In this document: positions 25,777 through 37,557 of the stretch, piece after piece
How positions within the stretch are numbered: position 1 is the first letter of the stretch
Layout of the letters: each line of letters opens with the position of its first letter
NCBI RefSeq assembly: GCF_003385185.1
Contig: NZ_PQHZ01000028.1
Location: 23,608-87,607, forward strand
Origin: Amycolatopsis palatopharyngis
GTDB taxonomy: Bacteria > Actinomycetota > Actinomycetes > Mycobacteriales > Pseudonocardiaceae
Direction: 5' to 3'
Length of the DNA: 64,000 bases
Notes under the pieces: model-generated
Database searches by the model: none
Told to the model about the DNA's origin: nothing
The model's input: only the letters and a program-made list of their open reading frames with translations
Program-made: the position numbers and the translations under genes

Positions 25777-27159
25777 TCAGCCGACCAGCCTGGTGGCGTA
25801 GGGCATGATGCCGCCGTAGCGCACCGGCGCGACGCGTACCCGCGCACCGGAGTAGGGCGCCTCGATCATCTGCCCGTTACCGAGATACAGCGCGACATGG
25901 TGGATTCGGCCGCCGTCGTAGCCCCAGAACAGCATGTCCCCGCGACGTGCCTGGGACAGTGGCACCTTGCGTCCCGAGTTGTACTGGTATCCGCTGTAGT
26001 GCGGCAGCGACTTCACTCCGGCGAACGCGTAGATCATCAGACCCGAGCAGTCGAAACCGATCTTGCGGTAGTCCCCGTGCTGGTCGGCCACTCCCCCGTC
26101 CCGGATGCCGCGCGTCGGACCGGAGGCGTTTCCGCCACCCCAGGCGTAGATGACTCCGAGCTGGGACATGGCCCGCGCCACGATGGTCTCGATCCCGGTA
26201 CCCGCGGGCGCTGACGGCCTGCTCCGTGGTGGCGCGCCACCCCCGCTGCCACTGTTGTTGCTGCTGCTGTTGTTGTTGGCCGCTGCCTCCAGCGCCGCCT
26301 GCCGCGCACGCTCTGCCTCCTCGGCCCGCTTCTGCGCCTGCCAGTCCTCGTACCGCTGCCGCTGCCCCTCCAGACCGTTCACCCGGGACTGCGCGGCATA
26401 CAGTTGCCGCTCGACGGCGTCCTTCTCGGCCTCGACCTCGGCCGCGCGCGCCGCCTGAGCCCGCTGCGCCGCCACGGCGGCCTGCTGGGCGGCGTCTGCC
26501 GCATCCTTCGCCTGCTCCGCCTCGGCCCGCTTCTGCTCGGCGATCTCCAGTGCCTCGCGTGCGGCGGCGTCCTTGTTCGACTTCGTCGTACGCGCACGCT
26601 GCATGCTCTCGAGCGCGTCCATCTTACTTCCGCTGACCGCGTCGAGCAGCTGTGCCCGGTCGAGCAGGTCCTTGGGACTGTCCGAACCGAGGTAGGCCGA
26701 CATCGATCCGATGGTGCTGCCCTGCTGGTAGCTGCCCGCCACGAAATTGTCCAGATCGGCCCGCACCCGCTCGATCGCCGCGGCAGCCGCGTCCGAGGCC
26801 GATCGCGCCGCGTTCGCCTCACGTTCCGCCTGCGTGGCCTCATCCTGCGCCGTCCGCATGTCGACGAGAGCCTTGTTGGCCTCCTCCATCTTCAGCTCGA
26901 CGTCGGCGTGCAGGTTCGACAGCCGCGATTCGGCCTCGGCGAGCTGGCTGGTGAGCTGGCCCACCGCTCCTGCCTTGGAGTTCGCGGCCCGTCGACTGGC
27001 ATCCAGTTCCGCGTCACTCGGATTGGGGGGCGGTGGCGGGACGGCGACAGCGGTACCCGATCCCGCGGCGATGGCGCACGACATCAGCAGCGCGAGCAGG
27101 CCGGCTCCCCAGCGCCCTCCGGCCGAAGCCCTGCGCTGCTCCTTCTGCCTACCTCGCAC
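25777..27159 (-). CDS. NlpC/P60 peptidoglycan endopeptidase, RipA-like
   Basis: A 460-residue secreted hydrolase. It has a Sec signal (about residues 17-40), then a long coiled coil (about 50-310) rich in Ala, Glu and Gln, a Ser/Asn/Gly/Pro linker, and a C-terminal NlpC/P60 domain. That domain has Cys in FDCSGLMIYAF, His in IHHVALYLG and the closing MIEAP. It should cut within peptidoglycan stem peptides at division. The coiled coil is the autoinhibitory and targeting part in RipA. GTG 27159 follows GGGAGG by seven bases, better than the upstream start at 27189. Its position near moxR and acn matches ripA/ripB in mycobacteria. Confidence 0.92.
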   Translation of the reverse strand: MRGRQKEQRRASAGGRWGAGLLALLMSCAIAAGSGTAVAVPPPPPNPSDAELDASRRAANSKAGAVGQLTSQLAEAESRLSNLHADVELKMEEANKALVDMRTAQDEATQAEREANAARSASDAAAAAIERVRADLDNFVAGSYQQGSTIGSMSAYLGSDSPKDLLDRAQLLDAVSGSKMDALESMQRARTTKSNKDAAAREALEIAEQKRAEAEQAKDAADAAQQAAVAAQRAQAARAAEVEAEKDAVERQLYAAQSRVNGLEGQRQRYEDWQAQKRAEEAERARQAALEAAANNNSSSNNSGSGGGAPPRSRPSAPAGTGIETIVARAMSQLGVIYAWGGGNASGPTRGIRDGGVADQHGDYRKIGFDCSGLMIYAFAGVKSLPHYSGYQYNSGRKVPLSQARRGDMLFWGYDGGRIHHVALYLGNGQMIEAPYSGARVRVAPVRYGGIMPYATRLVG

Positions 27160-27452
27160 AGCTCCACCTCCCGTGATTCCAGCGCCCACAGCGGCCGCCT
27201 ACCACCGAACGAGTGATCCCGTCGGCGCAAACGGCCTAAGCACTCGGACTGACTGTGCCACTGTTGCCACACCTTTACCAACTGCAACATTGGAAACTTG
27301 CTCACCTTGGACCACAATTCCCCATTCCGGGGGATAGCGGAGCGCGATACGTTTCGCCGGGACCTGGACATGGCCGGTGTCTGCCGCAGGAGAACCTGGC
27401 GTTCTGGCTCGCCGGCCACGCCGAAACCGTTCCAAACCCGGGGGGCCGGTAT

Positions 27453-27944
27453 ATGCGAACCACCGCACGCCAGCGAACGACCAGCGGTTACCTGCTCACG
27501 GCCGCCACCTCGACCGGTCTGGCAGTGATCGTCATCGGCAGTTTCCTGCCCTGGTCGCACTCGGGAACCGTCTCCCGAAACAGCTACGAATCCGCAGGAC
27601 TGGCGGACCATTTCGCCGTCGTCGACAACGCATTTCTGGCCGTCACACTGCGCGCCTGGATCGCCGTTCCCGCAGTGGCCGCACTCTGTGTCGCGCTGCT
27701 GGCGTTGCGCCTGCGGCGCACAGCGGGAGCACTCACTTCGGCCATATCGGCACTCACGGGAACCACGGCGGGGATACTGACCGTCCAAGCGACCGATCCG
27801 GCCGGGCTGGTGGGCATTGCACCGGCGGGTCCGGCCACCAGCCTTGCGGGTTCGCTCATCGCCCTGACCGGCGCGCTCGGCATCCTCGTGGCCACCGGAC
27901 GCACCCGCGGCACAGCAGACGGAAGAGCAGGTAAACCCTCGTGA
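27453..27944 (+). CDS. Small integral membrane protein
   Basis: A 163-residue protein with about four hydrophobic segments (residues 13-33, 65-88, 94-117 and 128-150) and a basic C-terminal tail. I do not recognise the family. After the first segment comes FLPWSHSGTVSRNSYES, a pattern typical of small actinobacterial four-helix membrane proteins. ATG 27453 has a weak GGGGGCC upstream. The stop overlaps the next gene start by four bases (GTGA), so the two are coupled. Confidence 0.75.
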   Translation: MRTTARQRTTSGYLLTAATSTGLAVIVIGSFLPWSHSGTVSRNSYESAGLADHFAVVDNAFLAVTLRAWIAVPAVAALCVALLALRLRRTAGALTSAISALTGTTAGILTVQATDPAGLVGIAPAGPATSLAGSLIALTGALGILVATGRTRGTADGRAGKPS

Positions 27945-29413
27945 CGAATCCAGGACCCGGCGGCCAATGGCCTCACCAGGGCGGCCCCCAGCAGTGGGGA
28001 CACCAGCAACCGGGAACCGGCCAGTACGGCACGCCGCAGCAACAGCCGTACCCGGGACAATCTCCGTATCCGCCGCAGCAGCCCTACCAGGGGCAGCCAC
28101 CGTACGGATCGCCGCAGTTCTCGCAGGCCTGGCAGCCGTACGGCCCACAGGGTCAGTGGAGCCACGGCGCACCGCCGCCATCGAAGAGCAAGCGGGCCTG
28201 GGTGATCGGGCTGGTCGTCGCACTGGTCGTCGTGCTGGGCAGCGGCGCGACCTGGCTCGCCGTCTCACAGACCGGCTCGGTGGCCGCAGGCGCCGCCACT
28301 CCTACCGAGGCCGCGCAGAATCTCGCGGCCTCGGTGGGCAACGGCGACATCGTCGGCCTGCTCAGCACGCTGGCACCTGCCGAGGCGGCGTTGCTCACCG
28401 ATCCGCTGGAGGAGACGACCGCCGAACTCAAGCGGATTGGCATTCTCGACGAGTCGGCCGACCCGGCGCAGCTGACCGGTGTCCGGATGGAGACAACCGG
28501 TCTGGTCTTCGACACCGCCGGGGAGGAGCGGATCAACGACCACCTCACCATCACCAAGCTCACGGGCGGCACGCTCACCATCACGGCTGATCTGAGCAAG
28601 ATTCCGCTGTCCGAGGAATTCATCGAGGCCGCGCGGGACAACTCGGAAAGGGCCGGCCTGGAGTCGCAGACACGGACCGAGACCGTCGACATCGCCGAGT
28701 TCATCCGCAACACCGGCGAGCCCATCAGGATCGCCACGGTCCAGGTAGACGACGAGTGGTACCCCAGCTTGCTCTACACGATGGCCGACTACGTCTTGCT
28801 CGAGGAGGGCATCCCCTGGCCCACCGAGTCGATCCCGGCGAACGGCGCGGCCTCACCGAACGAGGCCGTGCGGCAGACACTGCAGGCGGCACTGGACGCC
28901 GACGTGCGCCGCGTGATCGAGTTGCTCCCGCCGGACGAGATGGGGGTCCTGCACGACGCCGGCCCCGCCATCCTCAACGCTGCCGTCACCGACCTCGAGC
29001 CCACTGGGGTGAAGGTCGAACGGCTGGAAACCGAGACCAGCCAGGTCGCCGGCGGGACGAAGGCCGTGCTCACCGCGCTCGAACTGTCGAAGGACGGCGG
29101 AACGAGCAGGTTCAGCCTCACCAAGAGCGACGACTGCTACGAGCTGGTCATCGACGGCGGCTCCGAACGCATCTGCGCCGACGAGTTCGCCCGAATGGCA
29201 CAGGAGCGATCGGACTCGCTGCCACCCGAGGCAGACGGGTTCACCCGCAGTCTCGCCACCGGCCTGTTCCATGGAGGCCTGGGAGTCGTCACCACAGAGG
29301 TGGACGGCAAGCACTACGTCAGCCCGCTGCGCACCGTCAACGAGCTGGGCATGATCGTGCTGCGCAGTTTTCAGCCCGGGGACATCGAAGCCATGCTGCG
29401 GCTCGCCGACTGA
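27941..29413 (+). CDS. Membrane-anchored protein with Pro/Gln/Gly-rich N terminus
   Basis: A 490-residue protein. Residues 1-80 are a cytoplasmic low-complexity segment (repeated PYPPQQPY- and QGQPPYG-like units). One TM lies near 84-106, then about 380 residues outside the membrane contain two similar TEAAQNLAAS/NEAVRQTLQA modules. This suggests an internal duplication with one conserved CYELVIDGGSERIC pair of cysteines. I cannot assign a function. Homologues may be labelled FliL by weak similarity, but there are no flagellar genes here. It is translated with the preceding small membrane protein and lies 226 bp before acnA. Confidence 0.75.
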   Translation: MTNPGPGGQWPHQGGPQQWGHQQPGTGQYGTPQQQPYPGQSPYPPQQPYQGQPPYGSPQFSQAWQPYGPQGQWSHGAPPPSKSKRAWVIGLVVALVVVLGSGATWLAVSQTGSVAAGAATPTEAAQNLAASVGNGDIVGLLSTLAPAEAALLTDPLEETTAELKRIGILDESADPAQLTGVRMETTGLVFDTAGEERINDHLTITKLTGGTLTITADLSKIPLSEEFIEAARDNSERAGLESQTRTETVDIAEFIRNTGEPIRIATVQVDDEWYPSLLYTMADYVLLEEGIPWPTESIPANGAASPNEAVRQTLQAALDADVRRVIELLPPDEMGVLHDAGPAILNAAVTDLEPTGVKVERLETETSQVAGGTKAVLTALELSKDGGTSRFSLTKSDDCYELVIDGGSERICADEFARMAQERSDSLPPEADGFTRSLATGLFHGGLGVVTTEVDGKHYVSPLRTVNELGMIVLRSFQPGDIEAMLRLAD

Positions 29414-29463
29414 GCGGGCGAGCCGGACGGAACAGGTGATCGTCGTCGCAGTCCGGCCGGGAC

Positions 29464-29497
29464 CGCGTGTCCCCTTGAAGTGAAAAAAGGACACGCG
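29464..29497. other. Hairpin between the membrane gene and acnA
   Basis: CGCGTGTCC (29464-29472) and GGACACGCG (29489-29497) pair perfectly over a 16-nt loop. There is no U tract after it, and the right arm lies inside the predicted acnA promoter, so it may act as a terminator for upstream transcripts or be incidental. A second 12-bp inverted repeat (GGGTACCCGGCG at 29507 and its complement at 29565) follows in the acnA leader. Confidence 0.4.
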
Positions 29498-29503
29498 TAC
29501 TGT
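29475..29503 (+). promoter_or_regulatory. acnA promoter with overlapping AcnR-type operator
   Basis: TTGAAG (29475-29480), a 17-bp spacer and TACTGT (29498-29503) form a good promoter. The 16-mer AAGGACACGCGTACTG at 29487-29502 fits the published corynebacterial AcnR motif CAGNACnnncGTACTG at all fixed positions except the first base. It covers the -10. A perfect relative lies upstream of the AcnR-like gene (42786-42801). Confidence 0.65.
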
Positions 29504-29639
29504 TTTGGGTACCCGGCGGGGTCCCGAGCCCATGTCTGCGAACGCGGACACGGTGCGCGAGACTCGCCGGGTACCCGAACAACCGACCGAACTGACCGAG
29601 ACGACTTCTCACCGGGTCCGTCCATCGATGGAGTTAGAC

Positions 29640-32507
<2,868 letters not shown>

Positions 32508-32520
32508 CCCAGCCGCGCTG

Positions 32521-32670
32521 AGTTCCCGAATGCCACATTGGGGGCACTGAAGTTCCCCAATGTGGCATTCGGGACGCTGAAGTTCCCCAATGTGGCATTC
32601 GGGACGCTGAAGTTCCCCAATGCGGCATTCGGGACGTTCAAGTTCCCCAATGTGGCATTGGGGACATCCT
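32521..32670. repeat. Five-unit 30-bp hairpin repeat after acnA
   Basis: Units start at 32521, 32551, 32581, 32611 and 32641, close to AGTTCCCCAATGTGGCATTC plus GGGACGCTGA. Each contains an imperfect dyad (CCCCAATG facing CATTCGGG), so the RNA would fold into serial stem-loops 14 bp after the acnA stop. It probably ends or protects the acnA message. It shares no sequence with the other two repeat families of the window. Confidence 0.9.
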
Positions 32671-32686
32671 CCCGCCGTCAGTTCCG

Positions 32687-32706
32687 TTAGTGCGCGCAAC
32701 TAAGAT
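32687..32706 (+). promoter_or_regulatory. Dyad over a -10-like element before the TauE/SafE gene
   Basis: TTAGT (32687-32691) and ACTAA (32699-32703) flank GCGCGCA. TAAGAT (32701-32706) resembles a -10 hexamer. The start codon is about 70 bp downstream. This looks like an operator over a promoter; the cognate regulator is not identified. Confidence 0.35.
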
Positions 32707-32774
32707 AAGTCTCGGCGGCTTCCCTCGTGGGACCGCCGGCAGCGCGGAACGAGGCAGCGGCAACGGGGGTGGAG

Positions 32775-33494
32775 ATGATTTCGGTGGCGCTTGCGCTCGC
32801 CGGCCTCGTCGTCCTCGCGGGCGCGCTGATCCAGGGCGCGGCAGGGTTCGGGATGAACCTGATCGCCGCGCCGTTGCTGGCACTGGCCGATCCCCGGCTG
32901 GTGCCCGTGCCGCTTCTGCTGATCGCCGGCGCCCATGCCGTGCTTTCCATGGCCAGGGAATGGCACGACATCGACTGGCCCGGGGTGCGCTGGGCGATGC
33001 TCGGCAGGTTGCCGGGGACGATTCTCGGGGTCGTCGCGGTCGCGACGCTGGCGCCCCGCCCGTTCGCCGCCATCGTCGGTGCGTCGGTACTGATCTGCGG
33101 ACTGCTGTCGGTGACCTCGTGGCGGCCCACGCCGACACCGGGCCCACTGCTGCTCGCCGGGGTCGCCAGCGGCACCTTCGGCACCGCCGCCTCGATCGGC
33201 GGTCCGCCACTCGCGCTGCTCTACCAGCACTCCTCGGGCAGGCAGATCCGTGCGACACTCGCCGCCTGCTTCGGGATCGGCACGGTGATCTCGCTGACAG
33301 GTCTCGGCATCGGCGGCCAGATCCAGACGAACCACCTCGTTCTCGGCCTCGCCCTCCTGCCTTTCCTGGTGGTCGGCTTCGCACTGTCCGGTCCAGCCCG
33401 CCGAATACTGGACGCCGGCCGCACCCGCGCCGCGGTGATCACGATCGCCATGGTCAGCGCGCTGGTGCTACTGGTGCGCAGCCTGCTCGGTTGA
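32775..33494 (+). CDS. TauE/SafE family membrane permease
   Basis: A 239-residue membrane protein with seven or eight hydrophobic segments. The duplicated family motif appears as GALIQGAAGFGMNLIAAPLL near residue 16 and SGTFGTAASIGGPPLALLYQ near residue 135. Members export sulfite, sulfoacetate or other organic anions. The actual substrate is not readable here. ATG 32775 is preceded by GGGGGTGG; a GTG at 32769 is also possible. A strong hairpin follows the stop. Confidence 0.88.
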   Translation: MISVALALAGLVVLAGALIQGAAGFGMNLIAAPLLALADPRLVPVPLLLIAGAHAVLSMAREWHDIDWPGVRWAMLGRLPGTILGVVAVATLAPRPFAAIVGASVLICGLLSVTSWRPTPTPGPLLLAGVASGTFGTAASIGGPPLALLYQHSSGRQIRATLAACFGIGTVISLTGLGIGGQIQTNHLVLGLALLPFLVVGFALSGPARRILDAGRTRAAVITIAMVSALVLLVRSLLG

Positions 33495-33508
33495 TCGGTT
33501 CCGATCCA

Positions 33509-33558
33509 GCCCGGCGAGTTCCCTGCTCCGTACCGAAGGAGCCGGGAACTCGCCGGGC
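33509..33558. terminator. Bidirectional terminator hairpin
   Basis: GCCCGGCGAGTTCCC (33509-33523) and GGGAACTCGCCGGGC (33544-33558) form a perfect 15-bp stem. Inside it, GCTCC/GGAGC can extend the pairing and leave a small loop. It lies between the convergent TauE/SafE and peptidase genes and would serve both. Confidence 0.8.
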
Positions 33559-33581
33559 GAGGACAGCCGCAGGCCGGTGAC

Positions 33582-35216
33582 CTAGTCGAACGGCGCCTTG
33601 TCCGCCTCGTACACCTGACCCGAATCCGGCACCGTGAGATTCAGCAGGTACTCCGTCGCCGCCTTGTCCACCCCGGTCGAATCGCCGAGGATGCAGTGAC
33701 CGAAGGCGTCGACCGAGAGCAACCGCGCGTATCCCAGCTGGCTCGCCATCCGCTCGGAGAACGTGTACTGCGTCGCGGGATCGTAGTAGTTGCCGATCAC
33801 CAGGACAGGATTCGCGGTTTTCGCGTTCCACGGCCCGCGGTAGGCGTCCGCCTTGGTGTCAGCGGGCCATACGGGACAGCCCGCGGGATCGGCGAAGGCC
33901 TGTGCCCTGCCGAACACCGGGGACTCGTCCTCCCACTGCCCCGCCAGCGCGGGTAGTTCGTCGTGCGAGTGCCGGAATGGTTTGTCCGCGCAGTTGACGG
34001 CGAAGTAGGCGTCGTCAGCCAGGTACTTGCTGTCCGGTCGCGCATCGAACCGGGGGTCGATGCCCGGCTCGAGCACGACCCGCAGGTCGTCCTCGGTCAG
34101 TGTCTTCGGCTGCACACCTTCTGGAGTGCTGACGACGTCGTGAATCGACTGCAGGTCCTTCGCCAGGCTCGGAAGCGCCTCGGCCGAGTAGAGCGCTCCC
34201 GCCACCCCGTTGGTGAACGCGGTCAGGTCGAGGTCCGTGCCACCCGGTAGCGGGATCGGCTGCCTGCGCAGATGACCACGCAACTCGTCGAACTTCTGCC
34301 GCGGTTGCCCGGGACTGAACGCACAGCGCTCCCGTACCTGCTCGCATTCGCGCAGGAATGCGTCCAGTGCCACCTCGAACCCGCCCGCACGCTCACGGTC
34401 GTACCGGCGTCCGTCACTCGTCCGCAGTTTCGGATCCACGTTGCCGTCCAGAATCAGCGCCCGCGAACGCTGTGGGAACAGGTTCGCGTAGGTGGCGCCG
34501 AGCAGGGTGCCGTAGGAGAAGCCGACATACGTCAGCTGCTCGTCGCCCACGGCCGCCCGCAGCAGGTCCAGATCCCGGGCCACCGCCTTGGTGGACATAT
34601 GCCGCAGCAGCACGCCCGAGTTCCGGTCGCAGAACTGGGCGTAGTCCCGGTAGATGGCAAGGGTGCGGGACATCTCCTGCTGGGAGACCGGCACCGCGAC
34701 GTGGCCGCCGAGCACCTCGTCGGCATCCTCCGCGGTGGTGAAGCAGCGCACGGGATTGCTCTCGCCGACACCACGCGGATCGAAACCGATGATGTCGAAC
34801 CGGTCGATCACCGGCTGCTCGAAGTACTGCTCGGCACCCATCGGCATGGTGCGGCCCGGCCCGCCGGGACCACCGGGATTGACGAACAGCGAGCCGATCC
34901 GCGCGTCGGGATCGGCCGCCGCCCTGCGCAACAGGGCCAGGTCGATCGTGCCGAGGGCGGCGTTGTCGTGATCGATCGGCACCCGGTACGTCGCACAGCT
35001 GTAGAGCGCCCGCTGGTCCTGCGCGACCCCGGCGAGCGTCTCCTCGTCGCAGTCCCCCCAGGCCACCTCGTCGACCGCGCCAACCTCCGCCGCCACCGGA
35101 CCGTCGTGGGCCTGTTGCGCGCCCGCCGCCGCCGGTATTCCGGCAACCATCGTGCCCGCCGCCAGCAGAGCCACCACTGCTCGCGCCCGAGTCCGGCCCC
35201 ATACTGCCGCCATCAC
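33582..35216 (-). CDS. Secreted alpha/beta-hydrolase, tripeptidyl aminopeptidase type
   Basis: A 544-residue exported hydrolase. The signal peptide spans about residues 1-33 (ending AAAGAQQA). The oxyanion segment FVNPGGPGGPG comes next, then the nucleophile GFSYGTLLG (Ser near 243), and a C-terminal TAP domain with LVIGNYYDPATQYT (Asp) and DAFGHC (His). This is the layout of Streptomyces tripeptidyl aminopeptidases SlpD/Tap. It should release short peptides from protein N termini outside the cell. It stands alone, convergent with the permease gene. Confidence 0.9.
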   Translation of the reverse strand: MMAAVWGRTRARAVVALLAAGTMVAGIPAAAGAQQAHDGPVAAEVGAVDEVAWGDCDEETLAGVAQDQRALYSCATYRVPIDHDNAALGTIDLALLRRAAADPDARIGSLFVNPGGPGGPGRTMPMGAEQYFEQPVIDRFDIIGFDPRGVGESNPVRCFTTAEDADEVLGGHVAVPVSQQEMSRTLAIYRDYAQFCDRNSGVLLRHMSTKAVARDLDLLRAAVGDEQLTYVGFSYGTLLGATYANLFPQRSRALILDGNVDPKLRTSDGRRYDRERAGGFEVALDAFLRECEQVRERCAFSPGQPRQKFDELRGHLRRQPIPLPGGTDLDLTAFTNGVAGALYSAEALPSLAKDLQSIHDVVSTPEGVQPKTLTEDDLRVVLEPGIDPRFDARPDSKYLADDAYFAVNCADKPFRHSHDELPALAGQWEDESPVFGRAQAFADPAGCPVWPADTKADAYRGPWNAKTANPVLVIGNYYDPATQYTFSERMASQLGYARLLSVDAFGHCILGDSTGVDKAATEYLLNLTVPDSGQVYEADKAPFD

Positions 35217-35331
35217 CGGTTTCCTCCCAGTTCGTCACAACGAGTACCCGAACGAATACTGAGAATCGACACTGCCGCACCTCGGGGTGCGCCGCAGGAG
35301 TCCCGGCGCAATCTCCAACCGAAAGGGTGGT

Positions 35332-35805
35332 TCACGGGTCCGGAGTGAGCACGAAAACAGGCAACTCGCGGCCCGCGGCCTCCCGCTCCATGCGGTACCC
35401 GGGCCAGAACTCCAGTAACTCCGACCAGAGCCGGGCGTACTCGGCACCGGTCACCTCGCGCGCCCGCACCGCCATCTCCCTGCCCCGGATAGTGACCGTC
35501 GCCCGCGAATTCGCCCGCAGGTTGTAGGCCCACGCGGGGTGGTTGCTCCTGCCCCAGTTCGAGCCGGTCAGCACGAACTCGGTGCCGTGCGGCAGATAGA
35601 GCAGGTTGTTCTGCCTAGCCAAGCCCGATCTGCGCCCGGTGCTGGTCAACCGAAGCGATGGCAGGCCGGCGATCGCGACGAGGCTCAGCCTGCCCCTGGA
35701 GACCCGGTGCAGCCGCTGGTCCACGGCGACCACCACACCGGCCAGGCGCATCAGGCCTGGCCGGGTCCCGACCATGCGGGCGAATCGTGGAAGCGGGTTC
35801 CTCAC
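35332..35805 (-). CDS. Ddn-like deazaflavin (F420)-dependent nitroreductase family protein
   Basis: A 157-residue split-barrel protein of the Ddn family. Motifs are LTSTGRRSGLARQNNLLYL near residue 53, NWGRSNHPAWAYNLRANS near 83 and the ending LPVFVLTPDP. Family members reduce quinones, nitroimidazoles or unsaturated substrates with F420H2. It begins four bases after egtD, so it is the last gene of the egtABCD transcript, where some actinobacteria have egtE. Its link to ergothioneine is only positional. Confidence 0.88.
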   Translation of the reverse strand: MRNPLPRFARMVGTRPGLMRLAGVVVAVDQRLHRVSRGRLSLVAIAGLPSLRLTSTGRRSGLARQNNLLYLPHGTEFVLTGSNWGRSNHPAWAYNLRANSRATVTIRGREMAVRAREVTGAEYARLWSELLEFWPGYRMEREAAGRELPVFVLTPDP

Positions 35806-35809
35806 GTAC

Positions 35810-36793
35810 TCATTCGATCATCCGCACGGACTGGGAGAGTGAGACCCCGAACTGCCCGGCGCGGTCGGTCCACCATTCGCGTAGTGCGAATCCGGCATCG
35901 GCCAGTTCGGCCGCGACTCCCTCCGGCCGGAACTTCGCGGAGATCTCGGTCCGGATGTGCTCTCCCTCCGCGAAGTCGACCTCCAGATCCGCCCCGGGGA
36001 TACGCACCCGCATATCCGCGCTGGCCCGCAACCGCATCTCGATCCATTCGTTGTCCGCGTCCCAGTACGACACGTGGTCGAACCGTTCGGGCCGGAAGTC
36101 AGCGCCGAGCCTTTCGTTGACGACCCGCAGCACGTTTCGATTGAACTCCGCCGTCACCCCCGCGGCATCGTCGTAAGCGCGCACCAACCGGTCCTGGTCC
36201 TTCACCAGATCCGTACCGAGCAACAACCACTCCCCCTCCTGGAGGACGTCGCGTACCGAGCGCAGGAACTTCGCCCGCTCCGCGGGCAGGAAGTTGCCGA
36301 TCGTCCCACCGAGGAAAGCGACTAGCCGGGGCGGCGTGCCGGGTAGCAGGTCGAGATGTTCGGTGAAATCGCCGACCACTCCCCGCACCTCGAGTCGCGG
36401 GTAGGCCGTCGCGATTGCCTGTGCCGCTTCGGTCAGCGCGGTCTCCGAGACGTCCAGCGGGACGAACGTGCGCAGGGCACCGTGCTCGGTCAGCGCGTCC
36501 AGCAGCAACCGAGTCTTCTCACTCGAACCCGACCCGAGCTCCACCAGGGTGTGTGCGGCGGTCGTCACGGCGATCGCGGGCGACTCACGTTCCAGCACCT
36601 CCCGCTCGGCCCGCGTCGGGTAGTACTCCGGCACCGCGGTGATCCGCTCGAACAGCTCACTGCCACTGGCGTCGTAGAACCACTTGGAAGGCAACCATTT
36701 CTGCGTGGCGCGAAGCCCCTCACGCACATCTGCCCGCAGCGCCGTGGTGATGGCCTCTTCGCTGCGGTGAACGTCCAGATCCCGTTCGTTCAT
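35810..36793 (-). CDS. egtD: Histidine Na-methyltransferase (ergothioneine)
   Basis: EgtD makes hercynine by trimethylating histidine with AdoMet. The 327-residue protein has WLPSKWFYDASGSELFERIT, the AdoMet loop LVELGSGSSEKTRLLL near residue 85, FLGGTIGNF and the histidine-binding segment DHVSYWDADNEWIEM. The C-terminal SLSQSVRMIE is complete. I took ATG 36793; an in-frame TTG at 36802 would overlap egtC. It is the fourth gene of the egt operon. Confidence 0.95.
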   Translation of the reverse strand: MNERDLDVHRSEEAITTALRADVREGLRATQKWLPSKWFYDASGSELFERITAVPEYYPTRAEREVLERESPAIAVTTAAHTLVELGSGSSEKTRLLLDALTEHGALRTFVPLDVSETALTEAAQAIATAYPRLEVRGVVGDFTEHLDLLPGTPPRLVAFLGGTIGNFLPAERAKFLRSVRDVLQEGEWLLLGTDLVKDQDRLVRAYDDAAGVTAEFNRNVLRVVNERLGADFRPERFDHVSYWDADNEWIEMRLRASADMRVRIPGADLEVDFAEGEHIRTEISAKFRPEGVAAELADAGFALREWWTDRAGQFGVSLSQSVRMIE

Positions 36794-36798
36794 GATCC

Positions 36799-37554
36799 TC
36801 AACTGCTCCGATCGGCATTGATGGGGACGACATCGACTGAGTCACGAGTGGCGAACACCGCATGCCTGTCCGGGACGGACGTCCATCCAGGACCGCTATC
36901 GCAGGGCTCCGAGGCGATCACGACACCGGTGGCGTCGCGGTGCACGGAAAGTGCGTGCGACCAGGCTGTCGCGATCATCCGCTCCCCGTCGGTCAGCAGC
37001 AGGTTGAGCCGGGCGCCGGGTGCGGCCCGGTCCACCTCGCTCACGAGGCCGGTGACCGCTGCCTCGGGTGGCTGCCCACTGCGGAGCCTGTCGTACAACA
37101 GTGCCCACAGGAGCGCGGAATCGGTTGGCGCGTCCAGCCGGAGGACGTCGGCGATCGGCAGTTTGCCCGCGAGCTCGGCCATCGAGTCGGGCCAGCCCGG
37201 GACGACTCCGTTGTGACTGAAGAGCCACTGTCCCGCGCCGAACGGGGCACAGGCTCCCTCGGAAACCGGCATGCCGGGAGTCGCCGAGCGCACCGCGGCG
37301 AGGAAAGCCGTGCTGCGCAGCGATCCCACCAGCCCGGCGAGTCCCGCGTCCGCCCAGATCGGACCGGTCCTGCGGTATCGGACGGGATCGGTCGCTCCCG
37401 GATACCATCCGATACCGAATCCGTCCACATTGACCGTTCCTCCCCCACGCATGTCCGTTGGGGCGTGGGACTGCCTGCTCAGCGCGTGCGGAGCGGCGAG
37501 CAGCAACGTTTCCGGAGAGCAGGCCTCGCCGAGATAGGCAACATGACGGCACAC
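36799..37554 (-). CDS. egtC: Gamma-glutamyl-hercynylcysteine S-oxide amidohydrolase
   Basis: EgtC removes the glutamyl group from the sulfoxide made by EgtB. It is a 251-residue class II glutamine amidotransferase fold enzyme: nucleophile Cys2 in MCRHVAYLGE, then NVDGFGIGWYP, FSHNGVVPGWP and PTDSALLWALL. It starts three bases after egtB ends. Its 3' end meets the start of egtD. Confidence 0.95.
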   Translation of the reverse strand: MCRHVAYLGEACSPETLLLAAPHALSRQSHAPTDMRGGGTVNVDGFGIGWYPGATDPVRYRRTGPIWADAGLAGLVGSLRSTAFLAAVRSATPGMPVSEGACAPFGAGQWLFSHNGVVPGWPDSMAELAGKLPIADVLRLDAPTDSALLWALLYDRLRSGQPPEAAVTGLVSEVDRAAPGARLNLLLTDGERMIATAWSHALSVHRDATGVVIASEPCDSGPGWTSVPDRHAVFATRDSVDVVPINADRSS

Positions 37555-37557
37555 AGC

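Noticed and set aside
27160..27452. c-di-AMP (ydaO-type) riboswitch before the RipA-like gene
   Set aside because: Such riboswitches often precede NlpC/P60 genes in Actinobacteria, so I looked for the conserved segments on the minus strand and did not find them.
32521..32670. CRISPR-like array
   Set aside because: The units are directly adjacent with no variable spacers and there are no cas genes, so this is a tandem repeat.
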